Assembly: GCF_041260155.1 (NCBI RefSeq)
Contig: NW_027248277.1
Coordinates: forward strand, 6,507,910-6,571,909
Direction of reading: 5' to 3'
DNA length: 64,000 bases
Source: Ptychodera flava
Taxonomy: Eukaryota > Hemichordata > Enteropneusta > Ptychoderidae
In this document: piece after piece, positions 11,739-22,905 of the stretch
Layout: the number at the start of each line of letters is the position of its first letter
Numbering within the stretch: the first letter of the stretch is position 1
Notes under the pieces: model-generated
Told to the model about the DNA's origin: nothing
What the model saw: the letters and a program-made list of their open reading frames with translations, nothing else
The model's database searches: none
Program-made: the position numbers and the translations under genes

Positions 11739-12510
11739 GGTGAAGGGCGACGAATTCGGACGCGCACACGCTTTAGAACGTTTCTGCGCAGATTTAACTC
11801 CAGCCTGCCGCAAATGGGTTATTTTGTAGCGTATGTATTTAACATCACCTGTCATTGTTGAAATTGCGCTTTTACCTAATTTTTTGACCCAGTGTCTTAG
11901 AAATACATGTGACCTAGAACCTCGTCATATTTTGACCCCCTAGGAAGCTGGTTTTTATTAAATATGAGCGAAAAAATTAACATTTCTCTCCCATTTATAT
12001 GGCGCAAATATACCCATTCACCTAGAGATATTGTAAAAAGTAATGTGGTGACACCCTTTTATTAAAAATGTAAACTAAACGGTATTATGTCAGGAGTTTA
12101 TTCGCTAAGTTTGGTCAAAATGTCACCATTCAAAGCGACAGGAAGAAAGTTCGAAAATTATGTAGTGATATTATTTCGATATCGTCTTTTGTAATCGATA
12201 CTTATATTAAAATTTGTTCACAAACATCATGAAAACTATACATTCGATAGATATGGATCTTAAGTCTTGGTATTTATTAAAATTAACTCATTTGCTAAGC
12301 GTTTATAATTGCTTTCTTTGTTTAAGTGAATTATATCATTTTTATTTATTTCTAACGACGCCATTTTAACGTCCGTTTCCATGGAAACGAGCGTGGTGAC
12401 CCCCATTTTTTATTCATTTTTGCACTTGCACAACTTCCAAGGATATTTTTGCAAAGTTTCAAGAAAATGACACCACAACTTAATTTTGACGTAATTCGTA
12501 GTACTTCACC
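11739..12510. mobile_element. TTAA-target MITE in gene 1 intron 1
   Basis: A 772-bp element with imperfect terminal inverted repeats (GGTGAAGGGCGACGAATTCG and GGTGAAGTACTACGAATTAC read inward) flanked by TTAA on both sides (11735-11738, 12511-12514). Gene 2 has a single TTAA at 41533-41536 with the same flanks, an exact empty site. TTAA targets are used by piggyBac and Kolobok-type transposons; the end sequence does not decide which. No transposase is encoded. Confidence 0.75.
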
Positions 12511-12577
12511 TTAAAGTGTGAGAGTCCAAGTATCTGTTCCCAGGAAACATTCTACCTTAAAATTGAAAAATACTCAC

Positions 12578-12944
12578 ATGGTGTGTCACAGGTACGTATA
12601 CGTTCAGGAAGAGACAGTCCTCGCTCTGTGTCTCTGTTATATCATCAAAAGAGTCGAGAGCTTGAATACAGGCCGACCCTATGCTCGATGCCCGATATTA
12701 CCCCATCCCAGCCCGCTTTCGTCTGAGGTGGACGAAATCTAAGGTCACCGACTGGTGGTTCAGCGTAGGGTATCCCTTCATAGATTTGAATGGTGCGATT
12801 GATGTTCACATCCGGGTGCCAAAATATCTCAGACTTGCCGACCAGTTTTCCCGAAGCGATTTCAACCATTGGATCGTCAGCGAAGACGAAAGACAGGACA
12901 GCAAGGAAGACAGCAACCCGACAGTGCACCTCGTAGCAAGCCAT
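12578..12944 (-). CDS. gene 1 exon 1: signal peptide and N-terminal esterase segment
   Basis: Begins at ATG of MACYEVHC; the equivalent ATG starts genes 2 and 3, whereas an upstream in-frame ATG at 12965 is unique to this copy. A hydrophobic signal peptide (VAVFLAVLSFVFA) precedes DDPMVEI. It holds IYEGIPYAEPPVGDLRFRPP and ends after PVTHH at a GTGAGT donor. At 367 bp it is one longer than the 366 bp of gene 2, so the frame is lost mid-exon. Confidence 0.85.
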
Positions 12945-13483
12945 GTTGTGGCCGCCAAAATACACCGCCTGTCTGCTCTGTGCTTGTGTGTAAGGTCAGA
13001 CATATGTTACGCATGCCCCTGAAGTCCAGTGTGCTTCCGTTTATGCATGCCCGAAACTTTTATTCATACATGTCCATTGGAATCAGCGAAAACAGCTTTT
13101 GTCCTGGACCTGCGCGCAACATGTCAAAATCATTGCGTCTGCCCATTTTGTATTCGAAAGCTTTCTCTCCAGAGATGTCAAGATGCCTTTAACCTTGGTG
13201 AATTCATTCTTCGTTATTTGGTATCAGCACGCTTTATAATATCCCTTGATGTAAATTTAAAGAGTTCTATAAGCATTGTGAACGTTATTTTAGTTAAGTT
13301 AGGGAACAATTCATATACTGTGGTTTTCCGCTATCTTTCGTTTGCCTGATGTAAATGCTTGATCAGCCACGTTTCGCTAAAATATTGACTTTTTATACCT
13401 TGCTTATGCCTTAAAGTACAACGTGGCTACTCATTTTGTGGAAAACGTAGACATTTTACGCCAGTACTTTTGACTAGTATGTT
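12945..13483. other. upstream spacer of gene 1
   Basis: About 540 bp conserved with 41967-42485 upstream of gene 2. It should contain the core promoter, but no convincing TATA box or initiator could be chosen by eye. Confidence 0.4.
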
Positions 13484-14225
13484 GACCTTTGCCCCCCCCT
13501 TCCCGATGTCTGAAAAATTACAGCGGTTGAGCTTCGTTCTTCAAACTCTTAGGTCTATATCTGCATCCGACTCGGAATAATGTGCAGCATCTTGGAAGCT
13601 GCTATTCAATTGATCATGAGAGAAAATGCCGAGAGAGTTTGACCGGTTGACCTCGCTGTTAATTTTATGCAGGAAATTACAATAACAATGCTTGGTCGAA
13701 TGACGCAGTGCCTTGAGGGTGGAATCACCAGTGGTATATGGGGAGGAGTACCTTCCCGATGGTGATAAGTGGTGCAGATTACCGTCGCCTAGGTGACTGG
13801 CGTATACGCGTGCCAAAAGACACCTATGGTTGATTTCCTGTTGACCAGTCGGATGGCAGAGTTGCAAATACCTGCACTGAACCATCTGGTTTTTTGTGGG
13901 TGTCGGTGGTACTTTGACAATATAAGTAAAATGCACATATATTGAGTTTATTGTCTTGTTTATGAGCGGCCAGTATTTCCAACAGCATAAATTATGGTGC
14001 ATTTGCCCTTGAAGGAATAAATAATTTTCGAATAAAAACATCGCGAATGTAACTACATTCCTTAAGCTCGACGTACACTTAAGTGCCCCAAAGAACCATG
14101 AAATCGCCCAACTTTCGATTGAAGAGATGAGTTTTGCCAAACCGCGTATACAGAAAAAGTGGCAGATGACTTTATTTTTAGAATCATAGACAGTATAGCG
14201 AGATGTAAAAAATGTGAAACAGGCT

Positions 14226-15400
14226 CCCCACCTAACTATCCTAAATGTTTTTGTGTCGAGTTTGTGTTTGATTCGTTTCGAAAATGTGTTCCTACATTCT
14301 TATCCGATTGTTTGTGTTAATGAAATGTTTGTTTCGCTTTGGATATTTGTAGAGAAGTTTGGATTAGTGTGTACGGTAATGTTTTGTTTGTGTGGGGAAA
14401 GCTTATGGCGAGACGCAGCCGGACCTATGTTGTTACAAAAGTTGATAGAGTCGCCCTTTGACGCTTGCGTTTCGAAACCCGAGTGTGGTTTCTCATCAGT
14501 CGCAGTGTAGATTCTTTCCTTAGTTTGTGTTTGTGAAAATTTATTTTAATGCATTTTAGTGGTCTTGCTTTCCGATTAGCGAGGCAAGTATATTAATTTT
14601 GGTCACGTTGTGAGTCCGTTTGGTGGTTCGGTTTGTTTGTTCTATATTTCTTTACTTCGGTAAATTTTGTTTTGACTGGTGTGTCTTTTAGATTTTTGCG
14701 GAGGTTTGTGAATTTTTAGGCAATGAGTACCACTGCGGGGTACGGATTTATGTTTATTGGATCAAGATACTTACAAGTATCCTGGTTGATGTGCTTGTTC
14801 TCGTACATTTTAATTAATAGTTCATTTACTTTGTTTACTGTTTGTTCTGGCTTGTTGTGTATAATACTGAGTGTTACGTAATTGCCTTTCGCATTCGAGT
14901 ACGTAATCGTTTGTGTTGACAATAACGAAAAACCGACCCTTGTCGAAGGGTTATTTTCCCAAAATTTGTCCAATGTTTGCAAGCTGGTTTATCGCGATTC
15001 TTTTGGCACGCGACATGTTTTGTTTCCTTGTTTGAAAGGGTATCTCTAGAAGTGCGAGTTTAGAAGCTTCAGATAGCTTTCAAGTTTTTGTTTTTTTGTT
15101 GTTCGTGGAGTCCAATTTGACTTTTCTTTGAATTGGTGTTGTTGCGATTGTTTGTGTCTCACGATGTAGCGTAGTCACATTATACGACTTTATTTGTTGA
15201 AATCCTTAGGTGGTTTTATTCTGTTTGGTTTTGTTGGTGTCCGAATGAATTTTAAGGCTTTTGCCTAGTACTATTTTTCGGAGTTTCATAGTTTGAGCGA
15301 TGATAGGTTGTTGTTGAATTTCATGTTGTTGTCGGCTTTTCTTTGGAAATAGCTGATTTATTTCCACGGCCATGTTTTCTGTTACGTTACTGTGATTGTT
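14226..15400 (-). mobile_element. Penelope-like retroelement, inverted shortened copy
   Basis: The reverse complement aligns with copies 1-3 from the RGLKFIP-like block through the FDRG/NTxDYVLECERQL region to the hammerhead motif, and stops at GGTGGG like them. Between those parts it keeps a segment (NKHINQDTCKYLDPIN, about 14745-14790) that the other copies lack, so its internal shortening was independent. It is a dead copy. Confidence 0.55.
14460..14499 (-). ncRNA. hammerhead ribozyme-like core, inverted copy
   Basis: The reverse complement reads CTGATGAG, stem II GAAACC/GGTTTC with loop ACACTCG, CGAAAC, CGCAAGCG, TC. Together with the plus-strand copies it shows this motif is a fixed part of the element's 3' end. 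Confidence 0.6.
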
Positions 15401-15529
15401 TATTTTGTATTTAATGTTGTGTTTCAGTTGTTTGTTATGTGTACGATTTTTGTTATTTCTTTTAAGTGTTTGTGTGTTCTATGTCATCTTATCGTATTTT
15501 TTGGTAGTTCCCTTTTTGGAGTATTTGGT

Positions 15530-15545
15530 GGCCCTGAAAAGGGCC
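15530..15545 (-). promoter_or_regulatory. histone mRNA 3' stem-loop
   Basis: On the minus strand GGCCCTTTTCAGGGCC is followed by ACCAAAT and preceded by ACCAAGC, a full match to the SLBP-binding stem-loop of replication-dependent histone mRNAs (6-bp stem, TTTC loop, flanking CCAA and ACCA). The sequence upstream on that strand (15600-15670) weakly recalls an H2B C-terminus (EGxKxxxTKxxxSAK), but no histone reading frame is whole. It looks like a displaced 3' end of a histone gene. Confidence 0.6.
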
Positions 15546-16257
15546 GCTTGGTATGGTGTTTTGTTAGCGCTTGGCGCGTTTGTTTTGGCGATAAGCCTAG
15601 CTTTTTATGCTTCTTTTCGCCGATTCGATGTGCTTGGTGAGTAGGTGTTTGCCGCCTTCTTGTCACTGTGTGTGCGTTACATGGACAGTCTGCATAGCCC
15701 TTGAATGTGGTCTCGATTTTGATCAAACTTACAATTAAGGAGTATATATCAAAACTGATAAATGGTTTATGTGATTACTGTAGCTATAGATAGGCTACAT
15801 TCAGGACGGGCAGCGACGGGCAGTAATTAGTAGGCAAAACAGGTGGTTTTCACCGTGGGCAGAACTCGGTGCAATGATACTGAACATTACAGTAAGCCTG
15901 TCACCTTGAAGGTAATGCTGTAGGTGAAACAAGGACACGCGATGGTACAAACATGGAGGTAGTAGAGACACCACAAGTGAAACGTACACACAGAAATACA
16001 CGCGTTCCTACGTTGTGCCCACCCGGGCCACGCGATTAAAATATGACTGATACTGCTGGATAGTGTTATTGGGTCGGTAAACAGTCAATTAATAGTTTAA
16101 TTGACTACCTGGGTGATTGGCAGGTCGTGTCCAACGACGCATATGCAAAGCAGGCCAAAAAACAAAAGCCCCCAAAGTTATTGACAGCTGGCCAGGGGTC
16201 ACCATGAATACGTAATGAAGCTTCACTACGCAGAAACTGCGTAGTCAAGCCCTTCTT
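15546..16257. other. non-coding part of the unit-1 block
   Basis: Apart from the weak H2B-like trace noted at the stem-loop, I see no gene here. A short palindrome, GTCAATTAA and TTTAATTGAC, lies near 16085. Confidence 0.35.
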
Positions 16258-16675
16258 AACCGGTCAAACTCTCTCGGCATTTTCCGGCATGATTGGCTGA
16301 CTATTACCGTTATCAATGAATTATACCCGACAGACTCCCCGAGATTTGTAAGAACCCCAAGGTCCATGTACTGGTCACGTGTTAATGTTAGACATCGTGT
16401 TCTCTACAAATAAGCTGTTAAATTACAACACAGTTTCTTTTGAGACTCCATGGCAAGTTCCTTGTAAGTGGATGTAGATTTTGAAAAGACGCAACAAAAC
16501 AGCGAATGATACAGAAATTGTGTGAAATAGAGTAGAACTAAGTGTTTGTGTACAATGATTGAATATTTGTGTACAATAGTTGAATATATCGTACCGTATA
16601 GCTGTCGAAAAATCCGCTACTACAGAGAAACAAAAAATTGCTTCTTTTTTTCTACCTCCATTACAGTAGAATGTC

Positions 16676-17290
16676 AGTCGGTGATATTTTGTTAAATTAG
16701 GGAAAGCCGTTAGGGATCCCTCAGCAACAACTCTTTCCTCGTTGAAAATGCATAAGTTGAAAACAAAAGTTTGTTTCCGTCGAAATATACAAATAATAGC
16801 ACCCGGCTACAATATAACTTTTAGCGGCGTCGGCAACTTCAAATGCGAAACAAACACACAAACCATGTTTTTATGCGACCACAAAATATCAGTCAGCGTC
16901 AACATTGCTAATACCATAGGGATACTAAAGCTGCTAATACTTTGCAACTTGACCTTCGATGAAAGCAGGTCGGAGCAGTAACAATCTATGAGGCACTTTA
17001 AGTGATGTTGAACTATAACGATGGCGGCGTTTGCCTAACTGTAAATGCGGAAAAAACAAAAACTTCGTACGAGGCGAAAAATCTAACTGCCCATAACAAA
17101 AATACAGACGTAGAAACTCAATGCTTTACGTTTCCGCCCAGAACTGCAATCGCAAAATCTTATCGTCCCTTGCGGGCCGCGAAATATCTACTCGCTCGTT
17201 ATCCAAGTGTAGACGCTGGCAACATGTAACTTTAAATAAAGTCATTTCAGCAGTTCATGACACATTTATGATACTTTTTGTTTTAAAACT
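16676..17290. other. spacer left of the LTR element
   Basis: Aligns with 42515-43117 upstream of gene 2; the two stretches share order throughout. It has no conserved reading frame and ends exactly at the LTR insertion site. Confidence 0.5.
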
Positions 17291-17836
17291 TGTTATGTAG
17301 GTCATTTCCCCCACACTCATCATGACCTGAGTTCAATTAGTCTAGAACATTCCCAAGGTCACTGCCCTTAATGACCTCACAACCTTGAATTCAATTAGTC
17401 ATGTTTGGAATGTTCTGGAAAGTTGATTAGTTGTGTAAGGGAGATAATTTTAGAGTAATTAGCATGTCAATAAAAGTTCTAGATTGTTCTTATATGCCTT
17501 TATAAAAGGGACGCGCTCAGCTTCCAGTCAGACTTTTGGGATCGTGTCTCTTGTGTGTTACTAAACTCCAGCAGTAGTCATTCTCAAGACTTTTCAAGAC
17601 CTTCACTGCCAACGCTGGATTTATACTTCAAGCCTGCAAGGACTGTTCATTCATCCGACTGACTGTTACAACTCTGAGACTGGAGCTTTGCCGTCCCAGC
17701 TGAGATAAGTAGTCTGTACACTTTTAAAGCTTGTACTCTATCCCTGACTTAGCAATTAGTTTTATTTTCGTAATAAATTTTGTTTAAACGTTAACTGCTG
17801 AGTTCACCCTTTTGTTCGTTTTCTCTGCACGTAACA
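17291..17836 (+). repeat. 5' LTR
   Basis: 546 bp, beginning TGTTATGTAG and ending ACGTAACA. It contains a TATA-like TTTATAAAAG near 17500 and an AATAAA-like signal near 17770. Confidence 0.95.
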
Positions 17837-17838
17837 AA

Positions 17839-17856
17839 TTGGGGCTCGTCCGGGAT
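17839..17856 (+). promoter_or_regulatory. primer-binding site, tRNA-Pro type
   Basis: TTGGGGCTCGTCCGGGAT, two bases after the LTR, matches 17 of 18 bases of the tRNA-Pro primer site used by murine leukaemia-type retroviruses. The match was recognised from memory. Confidence 0.75.
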
Positions 17857-17937
17857 ACGAATATTCTGAGCCGTTTGACAACATTTTGCCTGCCTTTTCA
17901 AAACTACTGTATACTGTGAACTCAGCGAAATTCAATC

Positions 17938-19270
17938 ATGGCGGAATTCAAGCCAGACGAATTTATGGATGACCTTGATCAGGACGCATTTGATTCCCTC
18001 AAAAAGGACAACCTCATTGCACTGGCCAATTTCCTTAAAGTAGATGTCAAAAGATCTATGCGCAAGCGGGAAATACAGTACCACATTGCAAAACATTTAG
18101 TTAATTTAGGCCAATTTGAGGAATCCACCTTGAAAGATTATGAGCCCGAGTCTGCCTTTGAACTAAGAAAATTAGAATTAGAAATTCAGGCAGATTTGGA
18201 GCTTAAAAAATTGGCATTAGAAAAAGAAAAAATACAAATGCAATTACAAATGAAAGAAAAAGAATTGCAAATGGAAGAAAGACAGAAAGAAAAAGAAAGC
18301 AGGAAAGATTAGAAATGGAAGAAAGACAGAAAGAGAGGGAATTGGAAATGAAAGAAAAAGAATTGCAAATGGAAGAAAGACAAAGGGAGAAAGAAAGAGA
18401 GGAAAAAGAAAAGGAAAGAGAATTAGCAGAACACCGACTGCAGTTAGAAATGAGACGTTTAGAGCTTGGAAAGTCAGGAAAATTCTTCCCTTCAGACAAT
18501 TTGACATCACTAAGCATTTCAGGTTAGTTCCCCCTTCCAAGAAAAGGATGTTGATAAATATTTTCTCCATTTTGAGAAAATTGCTCAGAGTCTGAATTGG
18601 CCTAAGGAGTCCTGGTCTATGCTTTTGCAGAGTGCTTTGGTGGGTAAAGCCAGAGAAATTTACATTCAGTTGTCAGTAGAGCAGGCTTCAAATTATGATT
18701 CTGTGAAGGAATTAATTCTCAAGGGTTATGAGTTGGTGCCTGAAGCTTACCGTCAGAAATTTAGGATTGTGAGAAGGTGAAAGATCAAACTTACGTTGAA
18801 TTTGCTCGAACAAAAGAACAACTGTTTGACCGTTGGTGTTCTTCGGAAAAGGTCAGTCAGAATTATGACAAATTACGACAACTTGTTTTGATTGAGGAAT
18901 TTAAAAGGTGCATCCGGAGTGACATCAAGACGTTTATCAATGAACAAAAGGCAGATACATTAGAGGTTGCTGCACGTTTGGCCGATGATTATTCATTGAC
19001 CCACAAATCTTCATTCTCAGCAAACCATCCCAGTCCTTTTCCTACAGAAACAATGCAGGTAAATTTAACTCCTCCTTTTCGTCCAAGAATTTTTCAAAGG
19101 ACAGTAGAAAATCAAATGACAACAGTGCACAGAGTACAAGTAACACTCCCACATCATCAGATCCCAAGTCTCAATCTCCTTCTGACAAACAGTTGGTACA
19201 CTTTCTTGTAATTATTGTAAGAAAGGCGGCCATTTAATGTCAGAGTGTTTCAAATTGAAAAGAAAACGTG
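17938..19270 (+). pseudogene. gag region of the LTR element (fossil)
   Basis: An N-terminal helical segment (MAEFKPDEFMDDLDQDAF) is followed by a long Lys/Glu-rich coiled-coil stretch, a SCAN-like capsid part (about 18780-19020) and a zinc-knuckle remnant near 19200-19250. The region is broken in several places. Confidence 0.7.
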
Positions 19271-20279
19271 AAGGTCAAAGTAGTCAAAGTGGATCTAAGC
19301 CCACCGGCTTTATTTCTTCATCAACTCAATTAGAGTCTAATAATGTGTGCAACACATTTTCTGAGGTTAAACCCCTCTCATCCCCAATTAATGAGGTCAA
19401 GGTCAATTCTTCTCAAGATAGCATTATGGTATTTTCGAACCATTTATTCATGATGGTTTTATATCACTTTCTAGTGATTTTTCTTCCGCTACCCCTGTCA
19501 AAATTTAAGAGATACCGGGGCTTCCCAGTCTCTTTTGTTGGCAGATACCCTGCCGTTTTCTGAAAAGTCATTTTCAGGTTCTAAAGTTCTTATTAAGGGG
19601 TAGATTGCAATGACTACATTCCTGTTCCTCTCCATAATGTCTATTTGTCTTCGGACTTTGTTTCTGGACCTGTGACTTTAGGTATTAGGCCTTTTTTGCC
19701 TTTCGAAGGATTCACCTTCTTCTTGGAAACGACCTTGCTGGGGACAAGGTCATCACTAATCCACTTGTGACTGATAATCCTAGTTTAGATCAGGATCCAG
19801 AGCCAATTGAACAAGAGATACCCGATTTATTTCCTTCATGTGCTATTACTCGAGCCATGTCAAAGAAAACTTCCGAGAATCAAAATACTCTCAAAATAAT
19901 GTCACAGATGTTGACTTAAATGACACCTTTCTCAGTCAGGTGTTTGACACGGATCATTCCGTTATCCCTCGTGGATTTGAAACTTCCAGTAAAACTTCTG
20001 CTGACCAAAGTCAGACATTTTCTAGATCAAATCTCATTGCAGAACAACACAAAGACCCAGATATTTGTCTTTGTTTGACAGGGCAGATGATGAAGGTAAA
20101 ACTTCAGATAGCTCTGTTTCCTATTATACAAAATCTGGTATTCTCATGCGTAAATGGAGACCTCCAGATGTTTTGGTTGATGACGATTGGGCTATAAAAC
20201 ATCAAATTGTGGTTCCAAAGCCCTACCGTGCTGAAATATTGCGCCTGCCCATGAAACCCCCTGGGCTGGTCACTTAGGA

Positions 20280-21300
20280 GTCAGGAAAACTTATCATAAA
20301 ATTCTCAGTCACTTTTATTGGCCTAATCTCAGGCAGGATGTAGCACATTTCTGTAAAACTTGTCACACATGTCAAATGGTAGGAAAGCCAAATCAGACTA
20401 TTCCAAAGGCCCCTTTCCAGCCAATTCCTGCATTTCAAGAACCATTTAGTAGGATACTAATAGACTGTGTTGGGCCCCTACCAAAAACAAGATCAGGAAA
20501 TGAGTACATGTTGACAATTATGTGTACATCAACTCGGTTCCCGAAGCCATACCACTGAGAAATATAAAGACAAAGACTATAGTGAGAGCTTTAGTCAAAT
20601 TTTTCACTTTATTCGGCCTCCCTAAATGTGTCCAGTCCGATCAAGGCTCCAACTTTATGTCTGGAATTTTTCAACAAGTAATGGATCAGCTAGGCATTAA
20701 ACAGTATAGGTCATCCGCCTATCATCCAGAAAGTCAGGGTGCTCTTGAGCGATTTCATCAAACTTTGAAAAACATGATTAGGACCTACTGTTTTGACACA
20801 GAGAAGCAGTGGGATGAAGGAATTCATTTTTTGCTCTTTGCTGTTAGAGAGTCAATTCAAGAGTCTCTTGGTTTTAGCCCATTTGAGCTTGTATTTGGAC
20901 ATACAGTCCGTGGCCCACTTAAGCTCGTTAAAGAGAAATTCCTATCAGACGATGATGATTGTCTGAATATTTTGCAATATGTCTCAGATTTTCGTACAAA
21001 GCTCTCTAAAGCATGTGAATTAGCCAGAGAAAATCTTGAGTCATCTCAGCAGTCAATGAAAACCAAATACGATAAAAACACCTCAAAACGGAAGTTTGAA
21101 CCAGGTCAAAAAGTTCTTGTTCTACTTCCGGTTCCTGGCAAACCACTCCATGCTCGTTACTTTGGGCCATACCTAATTGATAAGAAATTGAGTGATTTAA
21201 ATTACATCATAATAACACCTGACAGGCGAAAACAAAAACAGCTATGTCACATAAATATGCTTAAGCCATATTTGGATAGGGATAATCCTACTATAACTCA
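20280..21300 (+). pseudogene. integrase region of the LTR element (fossil)
   Basis: An HHCC zinc-binding segment (CKTCHTCQMVGKPN, about 20350), a DDE core (DCVGPLP, QSDQGSNF, AYHPESQGALERFH) and a GPY/F-like module (RYFGPYLI, about 21150) appear in order. It lies upstream of the reverse transcriptase, opposite to ordinary gypsy elements. Confidence 0.85.
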
Positions 21301-21469
21301 GCCTGTCAGTGCAGTCAGTTCAAGCCATTATGAAGATAGTGATACTGAAACTGACTTGAGTGAAAATACTCTAAACTCAAAGCTGGGCTCGGTCAAGCTT
21401 CAGAACTCAGAAATCCTGGAGAAGTTGGAGTCTACAAAGTTGGCACACCTCCAGCCAGAACAACAACAA

Positions 21470-22150
21470 CAGGTGAAAGAACTGCTCCACGAATATAAAC
21501 ACCTGTTTCAAGATGTTCCAACGAGGACGAACGTCATCTATCACGACGTTGATGTTGGGGACAGTAAGCCTGTAAAACAACATCCATACAGACTGAATCC
21601 AACAAAAGCGAAATATCTCCAGGAAGAAGTCAAATACCTGCTGGACAATGACTTTATTGAACCCAGTAAAAGTAACTGGAGTTCGCCGTGCATACTTGTT
21701 CCCAAATCAGATCACAGTTATCGTATGTGCACGGACTTTAGGAAGGTCAACACTTTAACAAAGACAGACACTTTCCCAATCCCGAGGATTGATGACTGCA
21801 TCGACCGAGTGGGAAAAGCCAAGTATGTGACAAAATTTGACCTACTGAAGGGATTTTGGCAAGTCCCTCTGACGGATCGTGCTCGTGAAATATCCGCCTT
21901 TGTTACACCAGACGGATTGTTTCAGTACAAGGTGATGCCATTCGGAATGAAGAACTCTCCGGCAACGTTCCAACGGATGATCAACGACGTCATATCCGGG
22001 CTAGACGGGTGTGCAGCTTACGTTGACGACGTCGTCCTGTATAGTGACACCTGGGAGGAACACATCAAGCTCATGCGGAAGTTCTTTGAGAGACTGAGTA
22101 AAGCAATGTTGACTGTCAACCTTGCCAAATCTGAGTTTGGTTGGCGAGGG
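21470..22150 (+). pseudogene. reverse transcriptase region of the LTR element (fossil)
   Basis: Gypsy-type RT motifs are clear: YRMCTDFRKVN, TKFDLLKGFWQVPL, PFGMKNSPATFQRM and the catalytic YVDDVVLYS. It shares one long open stretch with the integrase before it. Confidence 0.9.
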
Positions 22151-22820
22151 TAACTTACCTCGGACATACTGTAGGACAGGGTGAGGTAAAACCTGTTGAT
22201 GCCAAAATCAGTGCCATTTCAAGTTTTCCCATACCAAACTGCAAACGACAACTGATGCGCTTTCTCGGTATGGCTGGTTACTACAGAAAATTCTGTCCAA
22301 ATTTCTCCACAATTACTGAGCCTTTGACTAACTTACTTAAAAAGAAAGTAAAGTTTGTTTGGTCAGAGCAATGCCAACAGGCATTTGATACACTTAAAGC
22401 CATACTGCAAAGTGCTCCAGTCTTGTCTGCATCAGATTTCAGTTTGATTTCAGATTAGCTGTAGATGCTAGTGATACGGCTGCTGGTGCTGTTTTATTGC
22501 AAGAGGATAGTCATGGAATAGATCATCCTGTTTGCTATTTTTCACGCAAATTTAACAAATCCCAGAGAAACTACTCTATAATTGAAAAAGAGTGTTTATC
22601 TTTGATATTAGCTTTACAGCATTTTGAAGTTTATGTTACTTCTTCAAATCAGCCAATAGTGGTTTATATTGATCACAACCCTCTTGTTTTTCTGCAGAAA
22701 TTTAAAGGCAAAAATCAGAGATTGCTAAGATGGAGTTTAATGTTACAGGAGTTTAATCTTGACATTAGACATATCAAAGGCAGAGACAATTTAATTGCAG
22801 ACTGTCTCTCTCGTATTTAG
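22141..22820 (+). pseudogene. RNase H region of the LTR element (fossil)
   Basis: The connection segment LGHTVGQGEVKP and FLGMAGYYRKFCPNF leads into an RNase H-like part with YFSRKFNKSQRNYS, EKECL and YIDHNPL, ending DNLIADCLSRI, the usual end of gypsy pol. Confidence 0.85.
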
Positions 22821-22893
22821 AACTTATTGTTGTTCACACTTTTAAGATTACATTTGTAAAAGAAAGATTTTTCTTTGAAAAATTTTCTTTTTT

Positions 22894-22903
22894 GAAGAGG
22901 GGG
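22894..22903 (+). promoter_or_regulatory. polypurine tract
   Basis: GAAGAGGGGG lies two bases before the 3' LTR, where plus-strand DNA synthesis of such elements is primed. Confidence 0.75.
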
Positions 22904-22905
22904 TG

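Larger units (their letters stand above)
13484..16675. other. unit-1-specific block of about 3.2 kb
   Basis: Sequence left of 13484 matches 42485 and sequence right of 16676 matches 42515, so this block is an insertion in unit 1 or, less likely, a loss in unit 2. It contains an inverted Penelope-like copy, a histone-type stem-loop, and a perfect 27-bp inverted repeat (13622-13648 and 16258-16284). No target-site duplication could be seen at its edges. A 199-codon minus-strand open frame at 13541-14140 has no recognisable domain. Confidence 0.6.

Noticed and set aside
13541-14140. 199-codon minus-strand open frame in the unit-1 block
   Set aside because: No recognisable domain, odd composition, and it covers mixed repeat sequence; not supported as a gene.
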